Under the pieces are notes generated by a model, which did no database searches, was not told the DNA's origin, and saw nothing but the letters and a program-made list of their open reading frames with translations. Both the position numbers and the translations under genes were made by a program. This document shows, one piece after another, positions 17,337 through 25,939 of a DNA stretch of 64,000 bases (the first letter of the stretch is position 1; every line of letters starts with the position of its first letter). Source of the DNA: Phycisphaerae bacterium (GTDB lineage Bacteria; Chloroflexota; Anaerolineae; 4572-78; J111); the NCBI GenBank assembly GCA_028285035.1, contig JANQQF010000194.1, positions 1-64,000 of the forward strand, in the 5' to 3' direction.

Positions 17337-19001
17337 ATGTCCGAAAATTTAGAAAAATCCTATGAACGCTGGCAGAAAGAACGACTAGAGCCAGCTCTCA
17401 ATCGTTTCCCTGAACGCCAAGAAATGTTTTCCACTAGCTCTGATATTGAGGTCGACCGATTTGGTTTACCCGCTGATGAAACAGCGAACGGTTACCTGGA
17501 TCAGCTCGGTTTTCCAGGCGAGTATCCCTTCACCCGAGGCATCCAGCCTGGCATGTATCGCAGTCGCTTCTGGACAATGCGCCAGTACGCTGGTTTTGGC
17601 AGCGCCCAAGAGACCAATGAACGCTTCAAGTATTTGTTGGCCCAAGGCCAAACAGGCTTGAGCACTGCCTTTGATTTGCCCACCCAAATTGGCTACGATG
17701 CTGACGACTCGATTGCCATTGGCGAGGTCGGTAAAGTTGGGGTATCGATTTCCTCGCTCGAAGATATGGAAACGTTACTTGATGGTATCCCCCTCGATAA
17801 AGTCTCGACAAGTATGACCATCAACGCCCCAGCGGCAGTACTACTGGCGATGTACATTGCGGTCGGCAAAAAACAGGGGGTTACCCCAGACAAATTGCGG
17901 GGCACCATTCAAAACGACATTTTGAAAGAATATATTGCTCGTGGCACCTACATCTTCCCCCCTGCTCCTTCGATGCGTCTCATCACCGATATTATGGCCT
18001 ACTGTAAACAGGACGTGCCCCGCTGGAATACGATTTCGGTCAGTGGTTATCACATTCGCGAGGCAGGCAGCACCGCCGCCCAAGAAATCGCTTTCACTCT
18101 GGCCAATGGCATTGCCTATCTCCAAGCGGCGATTGATGCAGGCCTCTCGGTGGATGATGTGGCTGGGCAGATGTCCTTTTTCTTCAACGCCCACAACAAT
18201 TTGTTGGAAGAGGTTGCCAAGTATCGCGCAGCCCGGCGGCTGTGGGCCAGAATCGTGCGAAATCGGTTCAAAGCGCAAAAAGAACGCTCCTGGATGCTAC
18301 GCTTCCACACCCAAACGGGTGGCAGTACCTTGACCGCCCAACAGCCGATGAATAACATTGTTCGGGTTGCGATGCAGGCGCTCGCGGCAGTTCTTGGGGG
18401 CACGCAATCCCTGCACACAAACTCAATGGACGAGGCGCTGGCCTTGCCCACCGAGCAAGCCGTACAGGTTGCCCTCCGCACCCAACAGATTATTGCCAAT
18501 GAAAGTGGCGTGGCCGATACAATCGACCCGCTGGCAGGCAGTTATTTTGTCGAAAACCTGACCGATCAATTGGAAGCGAAAGCCGTTGAGTACATTGCCA
18601 AAATTGATGAGATGGGTGGGGCCTTGATAGCGATTGAGCAGGGGTATGTCCAGGGCGAAATTCAGGAAGCGGCTTATCAGTATCAACTGGCCGTCGAGCG
18701 AAATGAGCAAACGATTGTTGGGGTCAATGAGTTCACCGTAGCTGAAGAGATCGCGCCCGATCTCATGCGCATCGATGAGCGGGTGGGTCAGCAGCAGAAT
18801 GAGCGATTGGCCGCTCTGCGCAATCGTCGGGATCAGGCTGCTGTTGATGAGGCATTAAGTCAACTTAGCAATGCTGCCCAAGGATCGCAAAATGTGATGC
18901 CCCTGATCCTGACCGCAGTAGAAGCTTACGCCACAACAGGCGAAATTTGCCACACATTACGTAAAGTTTGGGGCGAGTACCAAGCGCCTGAGTTAATTTA
19001 A
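17337..19001 (+). CDS. methylmalonyl-CoA mutase, large catalytic subunit
   Basis: 554 residues from the ATG at 17337 (GAGG upstream). The in-frame GTG at 17310 lies inside a leader hairpin. It is the TIM-barrel catalytic domain that interconverts succinyl-CoA and methylmalonyl-CoA: FPFTRGIQ-type [46 protein letters not shown] and [14 protein letters not shown]. It ends after the linker without the C-terminal B12-binding domain (DXHXXG absent), so it needs a separate cobalamin subunit that is not in this window. Methylmalonyl-CoA epimerase follows. Confidence 0.93.
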   Translation: MSENLEKSYERWQKERLEPALNRFPERQEMFSTSSDIEVDRFGLPADETANGYLDQLGFPGEYPFTRGIQPGMYRSRFWTMRQYAGFGSAQETNERFKYLLAQGQTGLSTAFDLPTQIGYDADDSIAIGEVGKVGVSISSLEDMETLLDGIPLDKVSTSMTINAPAAVLLAMYIAVGKKQGVTPDKLRGTIQNDILKEYIARGTYIFPPAPSMRLITDIMAYCKQDVPRWNTISVSGYHIREAGSTAAQEIAFTLANGIAYLQAAIDAGLSVDDVAGQMSFFFNAHNNLLEEVAKYRAARRLWARIVRNRFKAQKERSWMLRFHTQTGGSTLTAQQPMNNIVRVAMQALAAVLGGTQSLHTNSMDEALALPTEQAVQVALRTQQIIANESGVADTIDPLAGSYFVENLTDQLEAKAVEYIAKIDEMGGALIAIEQGYVQGEIQEAAYQYQLAVERNEQTIVGVNEFTVAEEIAPDLMRIDERVGQQQNERLAALRNRRDQAAVDEALSQLSNAAQGSQNVMPLILTAVEAYATTGEICHTLRKVWGEYQAPELI

Positions 19002-19009
19002 AGAATCCA

Positions 19010-19226
19010 GTAATTAGTAAGTAGTAATTGGCTACATGTCATTTTTGAAAATAATCATCCTGAGGCGAAGCCGAAGAATCACTGTGAACTAACTGTATTT
19101 TAGCCTTGTTTGTAGGCTATCGAAAGAGATGTTTTACTTGATTCAGAATGACACTTGAACACCTCAAAACCTGAGTTAATCAGATTAACAATCAATTACC
19201 ATTTACCAATTACTAATTACCAAATA
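19010..19226 (+). repeat. intergenic repeat with GAATGACACTTGAACACCTC core
   Basis: AATTAGTAAGTAGTAATT at the left and AATTACCATTTACCAATTACT at the right flank a core. Part of it, 19146-19180, recurs inverted at 31035-31069 with 33 of 35 bases identical, including similar flanks and GAAGAATC blocks. It separates the mutase and epimerase genes. Confidence 0.65.
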
Positions 19227-19235
19227 AGAGGTTTT

Positions 19236-19643
19236 ATGAGCACGAAAGTCAATCACATTGCGATTGTTGTCGAAGATATAGAAAAAGCGTTGGGTGTTTA
19301 TCGGGATACAATTGGATTGCCCTTGGAACATATTGGTGAAGAGGCGGCTGAAGCCGTAAAAATTGCTTTTCTCCCCACCCCAACGGGTGAAATTGAGTTG
19401 ATTCAACCTACCACCAATGACTCAGGAGTCGCTCGCTTTTTGGATAAACGAGGCGAAGGCCTGCACCACATCTGTCTTGAAGTTGATAGTATCGAAGAAA
19501 CGGTTCAAGAGATGGAAGCCCGAGGCTTAGAGGTTTTGGGTGAGCCACGTCGCAACGAGCGCGGTGACAAATACATCTTCATTCACCCCAAATCAGCCCA
19601 CGGCGTACTCCTTGAGCTATACGAAAAAGGAACGGGCAATTAA
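19236..19643 (+). CDS. mce: methylmalonyl-CoA epimerase
   Basis: 135 residues from the ATG at 19236 (AAGAGG upstream); the longer frame from 19155 runs through repeat sequence. VOC fold: VNHIAIVVEDIEKALGVYRD with the first His, HHICLEVDSIEET with the second, and GVLLELYEK with the terminal Glu that completes the metal site. It interconverts the (S) and (R) forms of methylmalonyl-CoA and so supplies the mutase encoded just upstream, as in propionyl-CoA degradation. Confidence 0.92.
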   Translation: MSTKVNHIAIVVEDIEKALGVYRDTIGLPLEHIGEEAAEAVKIAFLPTPTGEIELIQPTTNDSGVARFLDKRGEGLHHICLEVDSIEETVQEMEARGLEVLGEPRRNERGDKYIFIHPKSAHGVLLELYEKGTGN

Positions 19644-19662
19644 TAGCTCGTAAGGAATCATC

Positions 19663-20016
19663 TTGTATAACATTCTAAGTGCATTCAGGCGGTTTAGCCG
19701 TTTTTGGCGCAAGCCAGCCGATGTCCCTCGCCACTGTATCTTTGATAAGCGCTACGGCTGCATTATCCCTGAGCCAATTCCCACCCAAAGTCTAGGCACC
19801 AGCTTCGATCTCCAAGCGATGGCGGCCAACTGCGGCTATCGCGGCGGGAAGGGGCATTGGTGGCACATCCATCACTCAGCCCCAGCTTTCTACGGTGGAA
19901 TGGCCCAAAGCTGCCCCCACGGTTATAAACCAGGGCGTGAGGCAGAAGCAAAGCCGTGTAAATGTGAAAAAATGGAATTTTGGCAGGAGGCCCTTCAAGA
20001 GCATGCTGAACGTTGA
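19663..20016 (+). CDS. small Cys/His-rich hypothetical protein
   Basis: 117 residues from a TTG with AAGGA six bases upstream, 19 bases after mce. Not recognised. It holds several Cys and His (RHCIFDKRYGC, GHWWHIHHSAPAF, SCPHGYKPG, KPCKCEKMEFW) that could bind a metal. A basic N-terminal stretch follows MYNILSAFRRF. It overlaps the next small frame by 14 bases. Confidence 0.5.
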   Translation: MYNILSAFRRFSRFWRKPADVPRHCIFDKRYGCIIPEPIPTQSLGTSFDLQAMAANCGYRGGKGHWWHIHHSAPAFYGGMAQSCPHGYKPGREAEAKPCKCEKMEFWQEALQEHAER

Positions 20017-20131
20017 TGAACGACAATTGGAATTAGGCTATGCCCCAATCGCCTGTGGTCTACAGGTGATGGTCGTCGGCTGCGCCCTCTCCTCAATCTT
20101 GGCCGCAATCTGGTACTTCTTCTTCCGCTAA
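20003..20131 (+). CDS. possible 42-residue membrane protein
   Basis: ATG at 20003 inside the end of the preceding gene. The peptide has an acidic N-terminus (MLNVDERQLELGY) and one membrane helix (LQVMVVGCALSSILAAIWYFFF). The overlap suggests coupling with the Cys/His-rich gene. AGGAGG lies rather far upstream. It could be a chance frame. Confidence 0.35.
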   Translation: MLNVDERQLELGYAPIACGLQVMVVGCALSSILAAIWYFFFR

Positions 20132-20212
20132 AATGATTTTTAGAGCATCACTCTTGCAAAATTTTAGCGGAAATAACTGAATCTTTTTACGCACTACGCC
20201 CTACCGTAGCCT

Positions 20213-20941
20213 TCATTTTTCCGCTACCTCTGGCATCCTCGGTACCCCCTCATTCAACACTTCCTCATTAATCACCCCATCCAACAAATGAATGGTTCGA
20301 TCGGCAAATTCAGACATCCGAGGATCGTGCGTAACAAAAATCACAGTTTTTGTCTGCTCCCGATTGAGTCGCCGAATGAGGCCCATCACCTCAAAACCAG
20401 TCTTCGAGTCGAGGTCACCCGTAATCTCATCCCCGATGATGATCGGTGGATCATTGGATAGGGCCCGAGCAATGGCCACCCGCTGTTGCTGACCACCAGA
20501 TAGTTCGCTAGGATAATGATCCATTCGATCGCCCAGACCGACTTGCTCCAGCAACATTTTGGCCCGAGCTTTACGCTCTCGTCGTTTAAACTTCTTAGCC
20601 AACACCATCGGCGCTTCTACATTTTCATAGGCCGTGAAGTTGGCTAGTAGGTTGAAGGTTTGGAAGATAAAACCTAGCTTGTTGAGCCGCATTTTGGCAA
20701 TTTGTCCTTCGCGCATCGAGACGACATTATCTTGATCAATTTCGATGTGACCTCGGCCTGGCACATCCAAGCCGCCTAACAAATTGAGCAGAGTGGTCTT
20801 CCCCGACCCACTCGGTCCCATCAAGCACAACATCTCGCCCCGCAGCACCTTAATCGATACCCCGCGCAAGGCGGGCACGGCCTCTTTTCCCATCAAATAG
20901 CTTTTGTGTACGTTGTCTACATTAATAATGTAATCCGACAT
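20213..20941 (-). CDS. ABC transporter ATP-binding protein (LolD/MacB-like)
   Basis: 242 residues with Walker A GPSGSGKTTLLN, Q-loop, signature [15 protein letters not shown], Walker B PIIIGDEITGDLDS and the switch His in VTHDPRM. The N-terminal AVPALRGVSIKVLRGEM and overall form match the LolD/MacB/FtsE group that partners FtsX-like permeases. No permease is adjacent. The Walker B end reads DEITG rather than DEPTG. A 30-residue membrane peptide gene lies ten bases upstream. Confidence 0.9.
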   Translation of the reverse strand: MSDYIINVDNVHKSYLMGKEAVPALRGVSIKVLRGEMLCLMGPSGSGKTTLLNLLGGLDVPGRGHIEIDQDNVVSMREGQIAKMRLNKLGFIFQTFNLLANFTAYENVEAPMVLAKKFKRRERKARAKMLLEQVGLGDRMDHYPSELSGGQQQRVAIARALSNDPPIIIGDEITGDLDSKTGFEVMGLIRRLNREQTKTVIFVTHDPRMSEFADRTIHLLDGVINEEVLNEGVPRMPEVAEK

Positions 20942-20950
20942 TTGTCTCGC

Positions 20951-21043
20951 TCACCTCAGATAAAACATAACCCCTAGAATAAAAATGGCTACAACCAAGA
21001 TAATAAGATTATGCCTACGAGGCGGACGTTCGGAAAATTTCAT
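20951..21043 (-). CDS. possible 30-residue membrane peptide
   Basis: Starts at ATG 21043 with AAGG upstream, eleven bases after the AraC-type gene, and ends ten bases before the ABC ATPase. It has a basic N-terminus (MKFSERPPRRHN) and one hydrophobic helix (LIILVVAIFILGVMFYL). Tight packing on the same strand argues that it is real, but it is very short. Confidence 0.45.
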   Translation of the reverse strand: MKFSERPPRRHNLIILVVAIFILGVMFYLR

Positions 21044-21053
21044 TACATTAACC

Positions 21054-22052
21054 TTAATGTGCCAGACTTTGCTGGGCGAGGCGATGATTGCGACGAGCTG
21101 TCCCCGGTGATACACCGATAAAGCGTTTGAAGGCCCGACTGAAGGCAGCTTCTGACTGATACCCCAGCCGCTCAGCGAGATCACCCAAGGCAATATCCTC
21201 CTCCTTGAGCCAGGTTAAAGCCACATTCATCCGCCACCGAGTGAGATATTGCATCGGCGACTCCTCAACCAGTGCTTTGAAACGGGCCGCAAAGGCCGAA
21301 CGTGACATCGCCACCTCATCGGCCAGCGAGGCTACTGTCCAGGCTCGGGCTGGGTCACGTTGGATCAACAGAATCGCCCGTCCAATCTGCTTATCTTGCA
21401 AGGCTCCCAACCACCCCATTTGGGCCGAAGGGTCTTCGGCCATCCAGGAACGAATGGCCTGAATAACTAAAATGTCAGCTAAGCGGGTAATGATGGTTTC
21501 GCCGCCAGGGCGTAATTCGCTAGCTTCGGTCGCCATCAACCGCAGTGTACTCTGAATCCATTCCATATGGGGTGACCGCCAGGCCTCAATCAACATCAGT
21601 TTTGGCAGTAATTGGATTAGATTTTGAGCCGCTGGATGATCGAACCGAACCGCGCCACAGATCAGGCTGGTCGCCTCCCCCCCGTGACCATAACGGAGCA
21701 GTTCATACCGCTCACTGATCTGCTCCCGAGGCAGATCAAACAGATCAATTGCCAACACATCAGGGGCGCTCAAAAGCTGATGGCCCTCGCCGTGAGGCAC
21801 CAAGGCAAAATCACCCGGTTGCAACAGACAAAGCTCTGTGCCGTCAACCGTGAGCCAACATCGGCCTGAGGTGACCACATGAAACATCAAACAGTCGGGC
21901 ATCGGCGGCAGATCCATCCCCCACGGGGCTGACAACTCTGAACGAGTGTAAAAAACCCCACTCATATGCAAAAAGTGTAACGCTTCCCCCAACGGGTCCA
22001 CTGGAGTCCAAACCTCTCCAGAATAACCAGAATGTGTCCTTAAGTCGTTCAT
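21054..22052 (-). CDS. AraC-family transcriptional regulator with cupin sensor domain
   Basis: 332 residues. The N-terminal cupin-like part (about 20-190; MFHVVTSGRCWLTVDG, LVPHGEGHQL) is the AraC_binding_2-type sensor. The C-terminal 100 residues carry two helix-turn-helix motifs (SLADEVAMSRSAFAARFKA and LAERLGYQSEAAFSRAFKRFIGVSPG). It is divergent from the NmrA-like reductase and DUF1772 genes, which it probably regulates; in many genomes such regulators sit beside oxidoreductases. The ligand is unknown. Confidence 0.92.
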   Translation of the reverse strand: MNDLRTHSGYSGEVWTPVDPLGEALHFLHMSGVFYTRSELSAPWGMDLPPMPDCLMFHVVTSGRCWLTVDGTELCLLQPGDFALVPHGEGHQLLSAPDVLAIDLFDLPREQISERYELLRYGHGGEATSLICGAVRFDHPAAQNLIQLLPKLMLIEAWRSPHMEWIQSTLRLMATEASELRPGGETIITRLADILVIQAIRSWMAEDPSAQMGWLGALQDKQIGRAILLIQRDPARAWTVASLADEVAMSRSAFAARFKALVEESPMQYLTRWRMNVALTWLKEEDIALGDLAERLGYQSEAAFSRAFKRFIGVSPGTARRNHRLAQQSLAH

Positions 22053-22212
22053 AACAATGACTATACCATTTCAATTCTCTACCGTCAAGCTCGTACTTCT
22101 GGACGATTGAACAAAAAACATAGATCAACAAGCATTCACAATCCACGATAATCCTACTATACTGGATGAAAAGCAGGTCAAACATATTTCAAAACACCTA
22201 AGGAGATAAAAA

Positions 22213-22836
22213 ATGAAGGTAGCAATTTTTGGAGCAACAGGAACCATTGGTCGTCAGCTTGTGGCGCAGGCTTTAGAGAATGGGCATATCGTAACAGCCT
22301 TTGTCCGCACCCCAGCGAAATTGGAGATTACTCACAACAATCTGAAATTTGTGCAGGGTGACGTCTTAGATCCAATGGCTGTCGAAAAAGCGGTACAAGG
22401 TCAGGATGCGGTGATGTGTGTGCTCGGGGCTGGCTTGAAGGGGACAGTCCGGTCCGAAGGGACGCGTAACATCATCCAAGCGATGGAAAAGAGTGGTGTT
22501 CAAAGATTGATCTGCCAATCAACCCTAGGCGTGGGCGATAGCTGGCACAACCTCAATTTCTATTGGAAGTACATTATGTTCAAAGGATTGTTGCGACAAG
22601 CCTTTGCTGACCACGAACGTCAGGAGGCATACGTGAGGCAAAGTCAGTTGGATTGGACCATCGTTCGACCCGGCGCGTTTACCGATGGCGACCTGACTGG
22701 TCACTATCGCCACGGGTTTTCGGGCAATGATAAAACCACGCAACTCAAAATCTCCCGAGCGGATGTGGCTGATTATATGCTCAAGCAATTGACAGATTTG
22801 GCGTATTTGCATAAGACGCCGGGGTTGTCTTATTGA
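22213..22836 (+). CDS. NAD(P)-binding NmrA/BLVRB-like reductase
   Basis: 207 residues with the Rossmann start MKVAIFGATGTIGRQLVAQAL, typical of the atypical SDR group related to biliverdin reductase B and YwnB. GDVLDP, CVLGAG and TIVRPGAF follow in the expected order. It is probably a cytoplasmic flavin- or quinone-type reductase or a redox sensor. Strong ribosome site TAAGGAG. It is divergent from araC and is followed by the DUF1772 gene. Confidence 0.87.
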   Translation: MKVAIFGATGTIGRQLVAQALENGHIVTAFVRTPAKLEITHNNLKFVQGDVLDPMAVEKAVQGQDAVMCVLGAGLKGTVRSEGTRNIIQAMEKSGVQRLICQSTLGVGDSWHNLNFYWKYIMFKGLLRQAFADHERQEAYVRQSQLDWTIVRPGAFTDGDLTGHYRHGFSGNDKTTQLKISRADVADYMLKQLTDLAYLHKTPGLSY

Positions 22837-22949
22837 GGCTGAAACTGGATGTATTTTGATTGAACCATTGTGAGGGTGGAAGGATGGAAGGGTGAGATGC
22901 AGCAAGTCCCGCCGTCCTTCCCCTAACATTATAAAAAAGGAATTCTACA

Positions 22950-23429
22950 ATGATTGAAACAACATTTTTTAACTTAACGCTACTGGCTGCCATTGGTTCC
23001 GGACTGATGGCGGGTATATTCTTTATCTTTTCAAACACAGTGATGAGCGCGTTGGATCAGATGCCAGCCTCTCAAAGCGTCACAGCAATGCAGGCCATTA
23101 ATCGAGTTATTCTCAATCCGCTCTTCTTTATCGCTTTTATGGGCACAGCCTTGGTTTCATTAGTTCTAGCCGTTTCCCTTCTATGGCGATGGCCTGAGGT
23201 GAACGGAACGTATCTTCTCGTTGGAAGCCTGTTTTATCTCATTGGGAATATACTGGTAACAATCATTTTTAATGTACCCATGAATGAGGCCCTCGACCTC
23301 GTTAAACCGGAAAGCGGAGAAGCGTCCCAACGTTGGGCCAAGTATCTGACCAACTGGACCGCCTGGAATCATGTAAGAACGGTCACGGCTATTTTGGCGA
23401 CAGCTTCATTTATTCTTGCACTCGGGTAG
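22950..23429 (+). CDS. DUF1772 (anthrone oxygenase-like) membrane protein
   Basis: 159 residues with four membrane helices: one at 8-28 (LAAIGSGLMAGIFFIFSNTVM), two in the middle and one at the C-terminus. The NVPMNEAL motif in the last third and the W-N-H-V-R block (TAWNHVRTVTAI) identify DUF1772, whose fungal relatives oxidise anthrones. It follows the reductase by 113 bases and is probably co-regulated by the divergent AraC protein. Confidence 0.87.
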   Translation: MIETTFFNLTLLAAIGSGLMAGIFFIFSNTVMSALDQMPASQSVTAMQAINRVILNPLFFIAFMGTALVSLVLAVSLLWRWPEVNGTYLLVGSLFYLIGNILVTIIFNVPMNEALDLVKPESGEASQRWAKYLTNWTAWNHVRTVTAILATASFILALG

Positions 23430-23447
23430 TATCATTCACAAACACGA

Positions 23448-23531
23448 ATCTTTTTTTGACACGGAATTCTCGGCTCCTAGAAAAATAATCCCGAGAATTC
23501 CGTGTCTTCCACGTTTTCCGTGCCCCAACAT
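23448..23531. repeat. GACACGGAA / TTCCGTGTC dispersed repeat, copy 2
   Basis: ACACGGAATTCTCGG pairs exactly with CCGAGAATTCCGTGT (15 bp), followed by CCACGTTTTCCGTGCCCC. It shares its end blocks with 3432-3516. It also serves as a plausible end for the DUF1772 transcript. Confidence 0.55.
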
Positions 23532-23639
23532 ATCTGTCTATTTACCTCAATCCACTTCTCCCTTTTAGCAATCTCCTTTGCCACTTTATCGATTTACAGT
23601 TAATCTTGTCGAGTAACTTCTCAAACTATCGGAGATTTC

Positions 23640-25787
23640 ATGACCTTACTCTTCCTTAATGGATTACCACCACGCACCTCAAATGGGGCAATTTTACGGT
23701 TGCTGATTGAAGCGGGTGGTATCGCTCGCGATCAAGTCGGAAAAATCGACATCAAGGGCCGCCAAGCTACCGTCGAGGTGCCAACGGAGTGGGGTACTCG
23801 TCTGATGCAAGCCCTCGATGGGGTCGAATTCAACCATCGCAATCTACAGGCGTGGCAGCAAGATGGCGTACAGGCAGGCAGCGTCGATGATGATCATCAC
23901 TTCGGGCATCTATTACGCTTGATGCAAATCGAAGCGCAGGCTGAAGCCCAACAAATGCGTGAACGGCGGCAACGGTTTAGTGGAGCCGATGCCGAACAGA
24001 CTGGGCAAACGCTCGTGGGGCTGGTTAGTCGTGGCGAAGATGCAGGCTTGGGGGGCCGCGTCTTGCTCACTTTGGGCAAACGTAATCGCACCCAACCCCT
24101 GCCTTGGACCCGCTTACGGGTGGGCACCCCAGTGCTGCTGAACGAAGAGGACGTGACAGATGGGCCGAGTTGGCGCGGCGTGGTGAGCCAACAACGAGCC
24201 GATTCCATTCAAGTAGCCTTTGAAAAATGGCCAGAGCTGAGTGATGACAAAGCTACCCTACGACTCGATGTCGCCAACGATGAAATCGCCCATCGCCGAG
24301 AACGCGCCGCCCTGCAGCAGGTGCAGGCGGCCAAAGGCAATCGACTAGCAGAACTCCGAAAAATTTTGTTGGGACAACAAGAGCCGCTGTTTCGAGCTAC
24401 CGAGGATTTTACACCACTGGCTACTACGCTCAACGAGGCTCAATTAGCCGCCGTCCAATTGACGTTACAGGCTGAAGATGTTTCCATCATCCACGGGCCA
24501 CCTGGCACGGGCAAAACGACCACAGTGGTCGAAGTCATTCGGCAGGCGGTGCGTCGCGGTGAAAAGGTGTTAGCTTGTGCCCCCAGCAATATGGCGGTCG
24601 ACAACATCTTTGAGCGTCTCTTGGCGGCTGGTGAAAATGTGCTACGTTTAGGACACCCCGCCCGAGTTTTGCCTGAGCTACGCGCCTACACTCTCGATGA
24701 GCAGGTTGAACGTGATCCTGATGTGCGCAACGCTCGTAAACTGGTGCGTGAGGCCTATCAACTCCGGGATAAGGCGAGTCGATTCACCCGCGCCAAGCCT
24801 GAAAAGGGAGCCAAACAGGAGATGCGACAGGAGGCAAAACAGATGTTGGCTGATGCCCGCCGCATGGAAGCGCAGGCCGTGGCTCGTATCATCGATGGGG
24901 TTGACATTATCTGTGCCACTACCACAGGCCTCAATAGCGAATTATTGGGTCAACGCCAATTCGATCTCGGTGTGATTGACGAAGCGGCCCAAAGCACCGA
25001 GCCAGGCAGTTGGATTCCAATTCTACGCAGCCAGCGGCTAGTGTTGGCCGGTGATCATTGCCAGCTTCCCCCAACCATCGTTTCCCCTGAGGCTGAAAAA
25101 CAGGGGCTCGGCCTTAGTCTGATGGAACGGCTAATGACACAAAACGATGCCACCATCTCACACCAACTGACCCGACAATATCGTATGCACCGCGATATCA
25201 TGCGCTTTTCTTCGACTGAATTTTATGATGAAACACTTCAGGCGGATACCAGCGTTGAGGCTCATCGGCTGTCCGACCTGCCCGATATCCAAAGCAATGA
25301 TTTGACCGATACAGCAGTGACTTTTATCGATACCGCCGGGGCCAGTTTTGATGAGGAAGTAGACCCGAACGGGGAAAGTCGCCTCAATCCTCAAGAAGCC
25401 CAGCTGGCGGGGCAAAAGGTAAACCAATTGCTTGAAGCGGGCGTTTCTGCTGAAGCCATCGCTGTAATCACCCCCTATGCTGCCCAGGCTCGCTTGATGC
25501 AGGAGCAGATCAACATATCTGGCCTGGAAATCGATAGTGTCGATGGCTTTCAAGGGCGTGAGAAGGAGGTTGTGATCATCTCCTTGGTCCGTTCAAATGA
25601 GGCTGGTGACATCGGCTTTTTAGCCGATACCCGTCGCCTGAACGTGGCCCTGACCCGCGCCCGTCGCAAGTTATTGGTCATCGGCGACAGTGCCACCATC
25701 ACCACTGATCCTTTTTATCAGCGTTTGGTTGATTACTTTGAGCAAATCCAAGCTTATCGCTCAGTTTGGGAAGAGATGGAGTGGTAG
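23640..25787 (+). CDS. IGHMBP2/DNA2-type SF1 helicase with DbpA-like RNA-binding N-terminus
   Basis: 715 residues. The first 75 residues (LLFLNGLPPRTSNGAILRLL...GKIDIKGRQATVEVPTEWGTRLMQALDG) resemble the RRM-like domain of the RNA helicase DbpA. The rest is an SF1B helicase: Walker A HGPPGTGKTTTVVEV, motif II IDEAAQSTEPG, motif III LAGDHCQLPP, motif IV RQYRMH, and motifs V/VI VDGFQGREKEVVII and NVALTRARRKL. It is expected to unwind RNA or RNA-DNA hybrids. It stands just upstream of the retron genes but is separated by its own 152-base gap. Confidence 0.9.
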   Translation: MTLLFLNGLPPRTSNGAILRLLIEAGGIARDQVGKIDIKGRQATVEVPTEWGTRLMQALDGVEFNHRNLQAWQQDGVQAGSVDDDHHFGHLLRLMQIEAQAEAQQMRERRQRFSGADAEQTGQTLVGLVSRGEDAGLGGRVLLTLGKRNRTQPLPWTRLRVGTPVLLNEEDVTDGPSWRGVVSQQRADSIQVAFEKWPELSDDKATLRLDVANDEIAHRRERAALQQVQAAKGNRLAELRKILLGQQEPLFRATEDFTPLATTLNEAQLAAVQLTLQAEDVSIIHGPPGTGKTTTVVEVIRQAVRRGEKVLACAPSNMAVDNIFERLLAAGENVLRLGHPARVLPELRAYTLDEQVERDPDVRNARKLVREAYQLRDKASRFTRAKPEKGAKQEMRQEAKQMLADARRMEAQAVARIIDGVDIICATTTGLNSELLGQRQFDLGVIDEAAQSTEPGSWIPILRSQRLVLAGDHCQLPPTIVSPEAEKQGLGLSLMERLMTQNDATISHQLTRQYRMHRDIMRFSSTEFYDETLQADTSVEAHRLSDLPDIQSNDLTDTAVTFIDTAGASFDEEVDPNGESRLNPQEAQLAGQKVNQLLEAGVSAEAIAVITPYAAQARLMQEQINISGLEIDSVDGFQGREKEVVIISLVRSNEAGDIGFLADTRRLNVALTRARRKLLVIGDSATITTDPFYQRLVDYFEQIQAYRSVWEEMEW

Positions 25788-25840
25788 CAATTTTGTAAAA
25801 CCAGAACATTTGTGCTAAAATCGGAATATAAAATTTTAGA

Positions 25841-25869
25841 TTGACAAAATTTCACTTAAATGATAGAAA
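25841..25869 (+). promoter_or_regulatory. likely promoter of the retron operon
   Basis: TTGACA (25841-25846), 17-base spacer, TAGAAA (25864-25869), 71 bases before the first retron gene. The -35 box is perfect, the -10 box imperfect. Confidence 0.5.
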
Positions 25870-25939
25870 TGAATTGGATCAACCAATCCTAATATTTCTA
25901 TTCACTCACTTGGCTGTTCAATGATGGAGCTTTGCCTCG

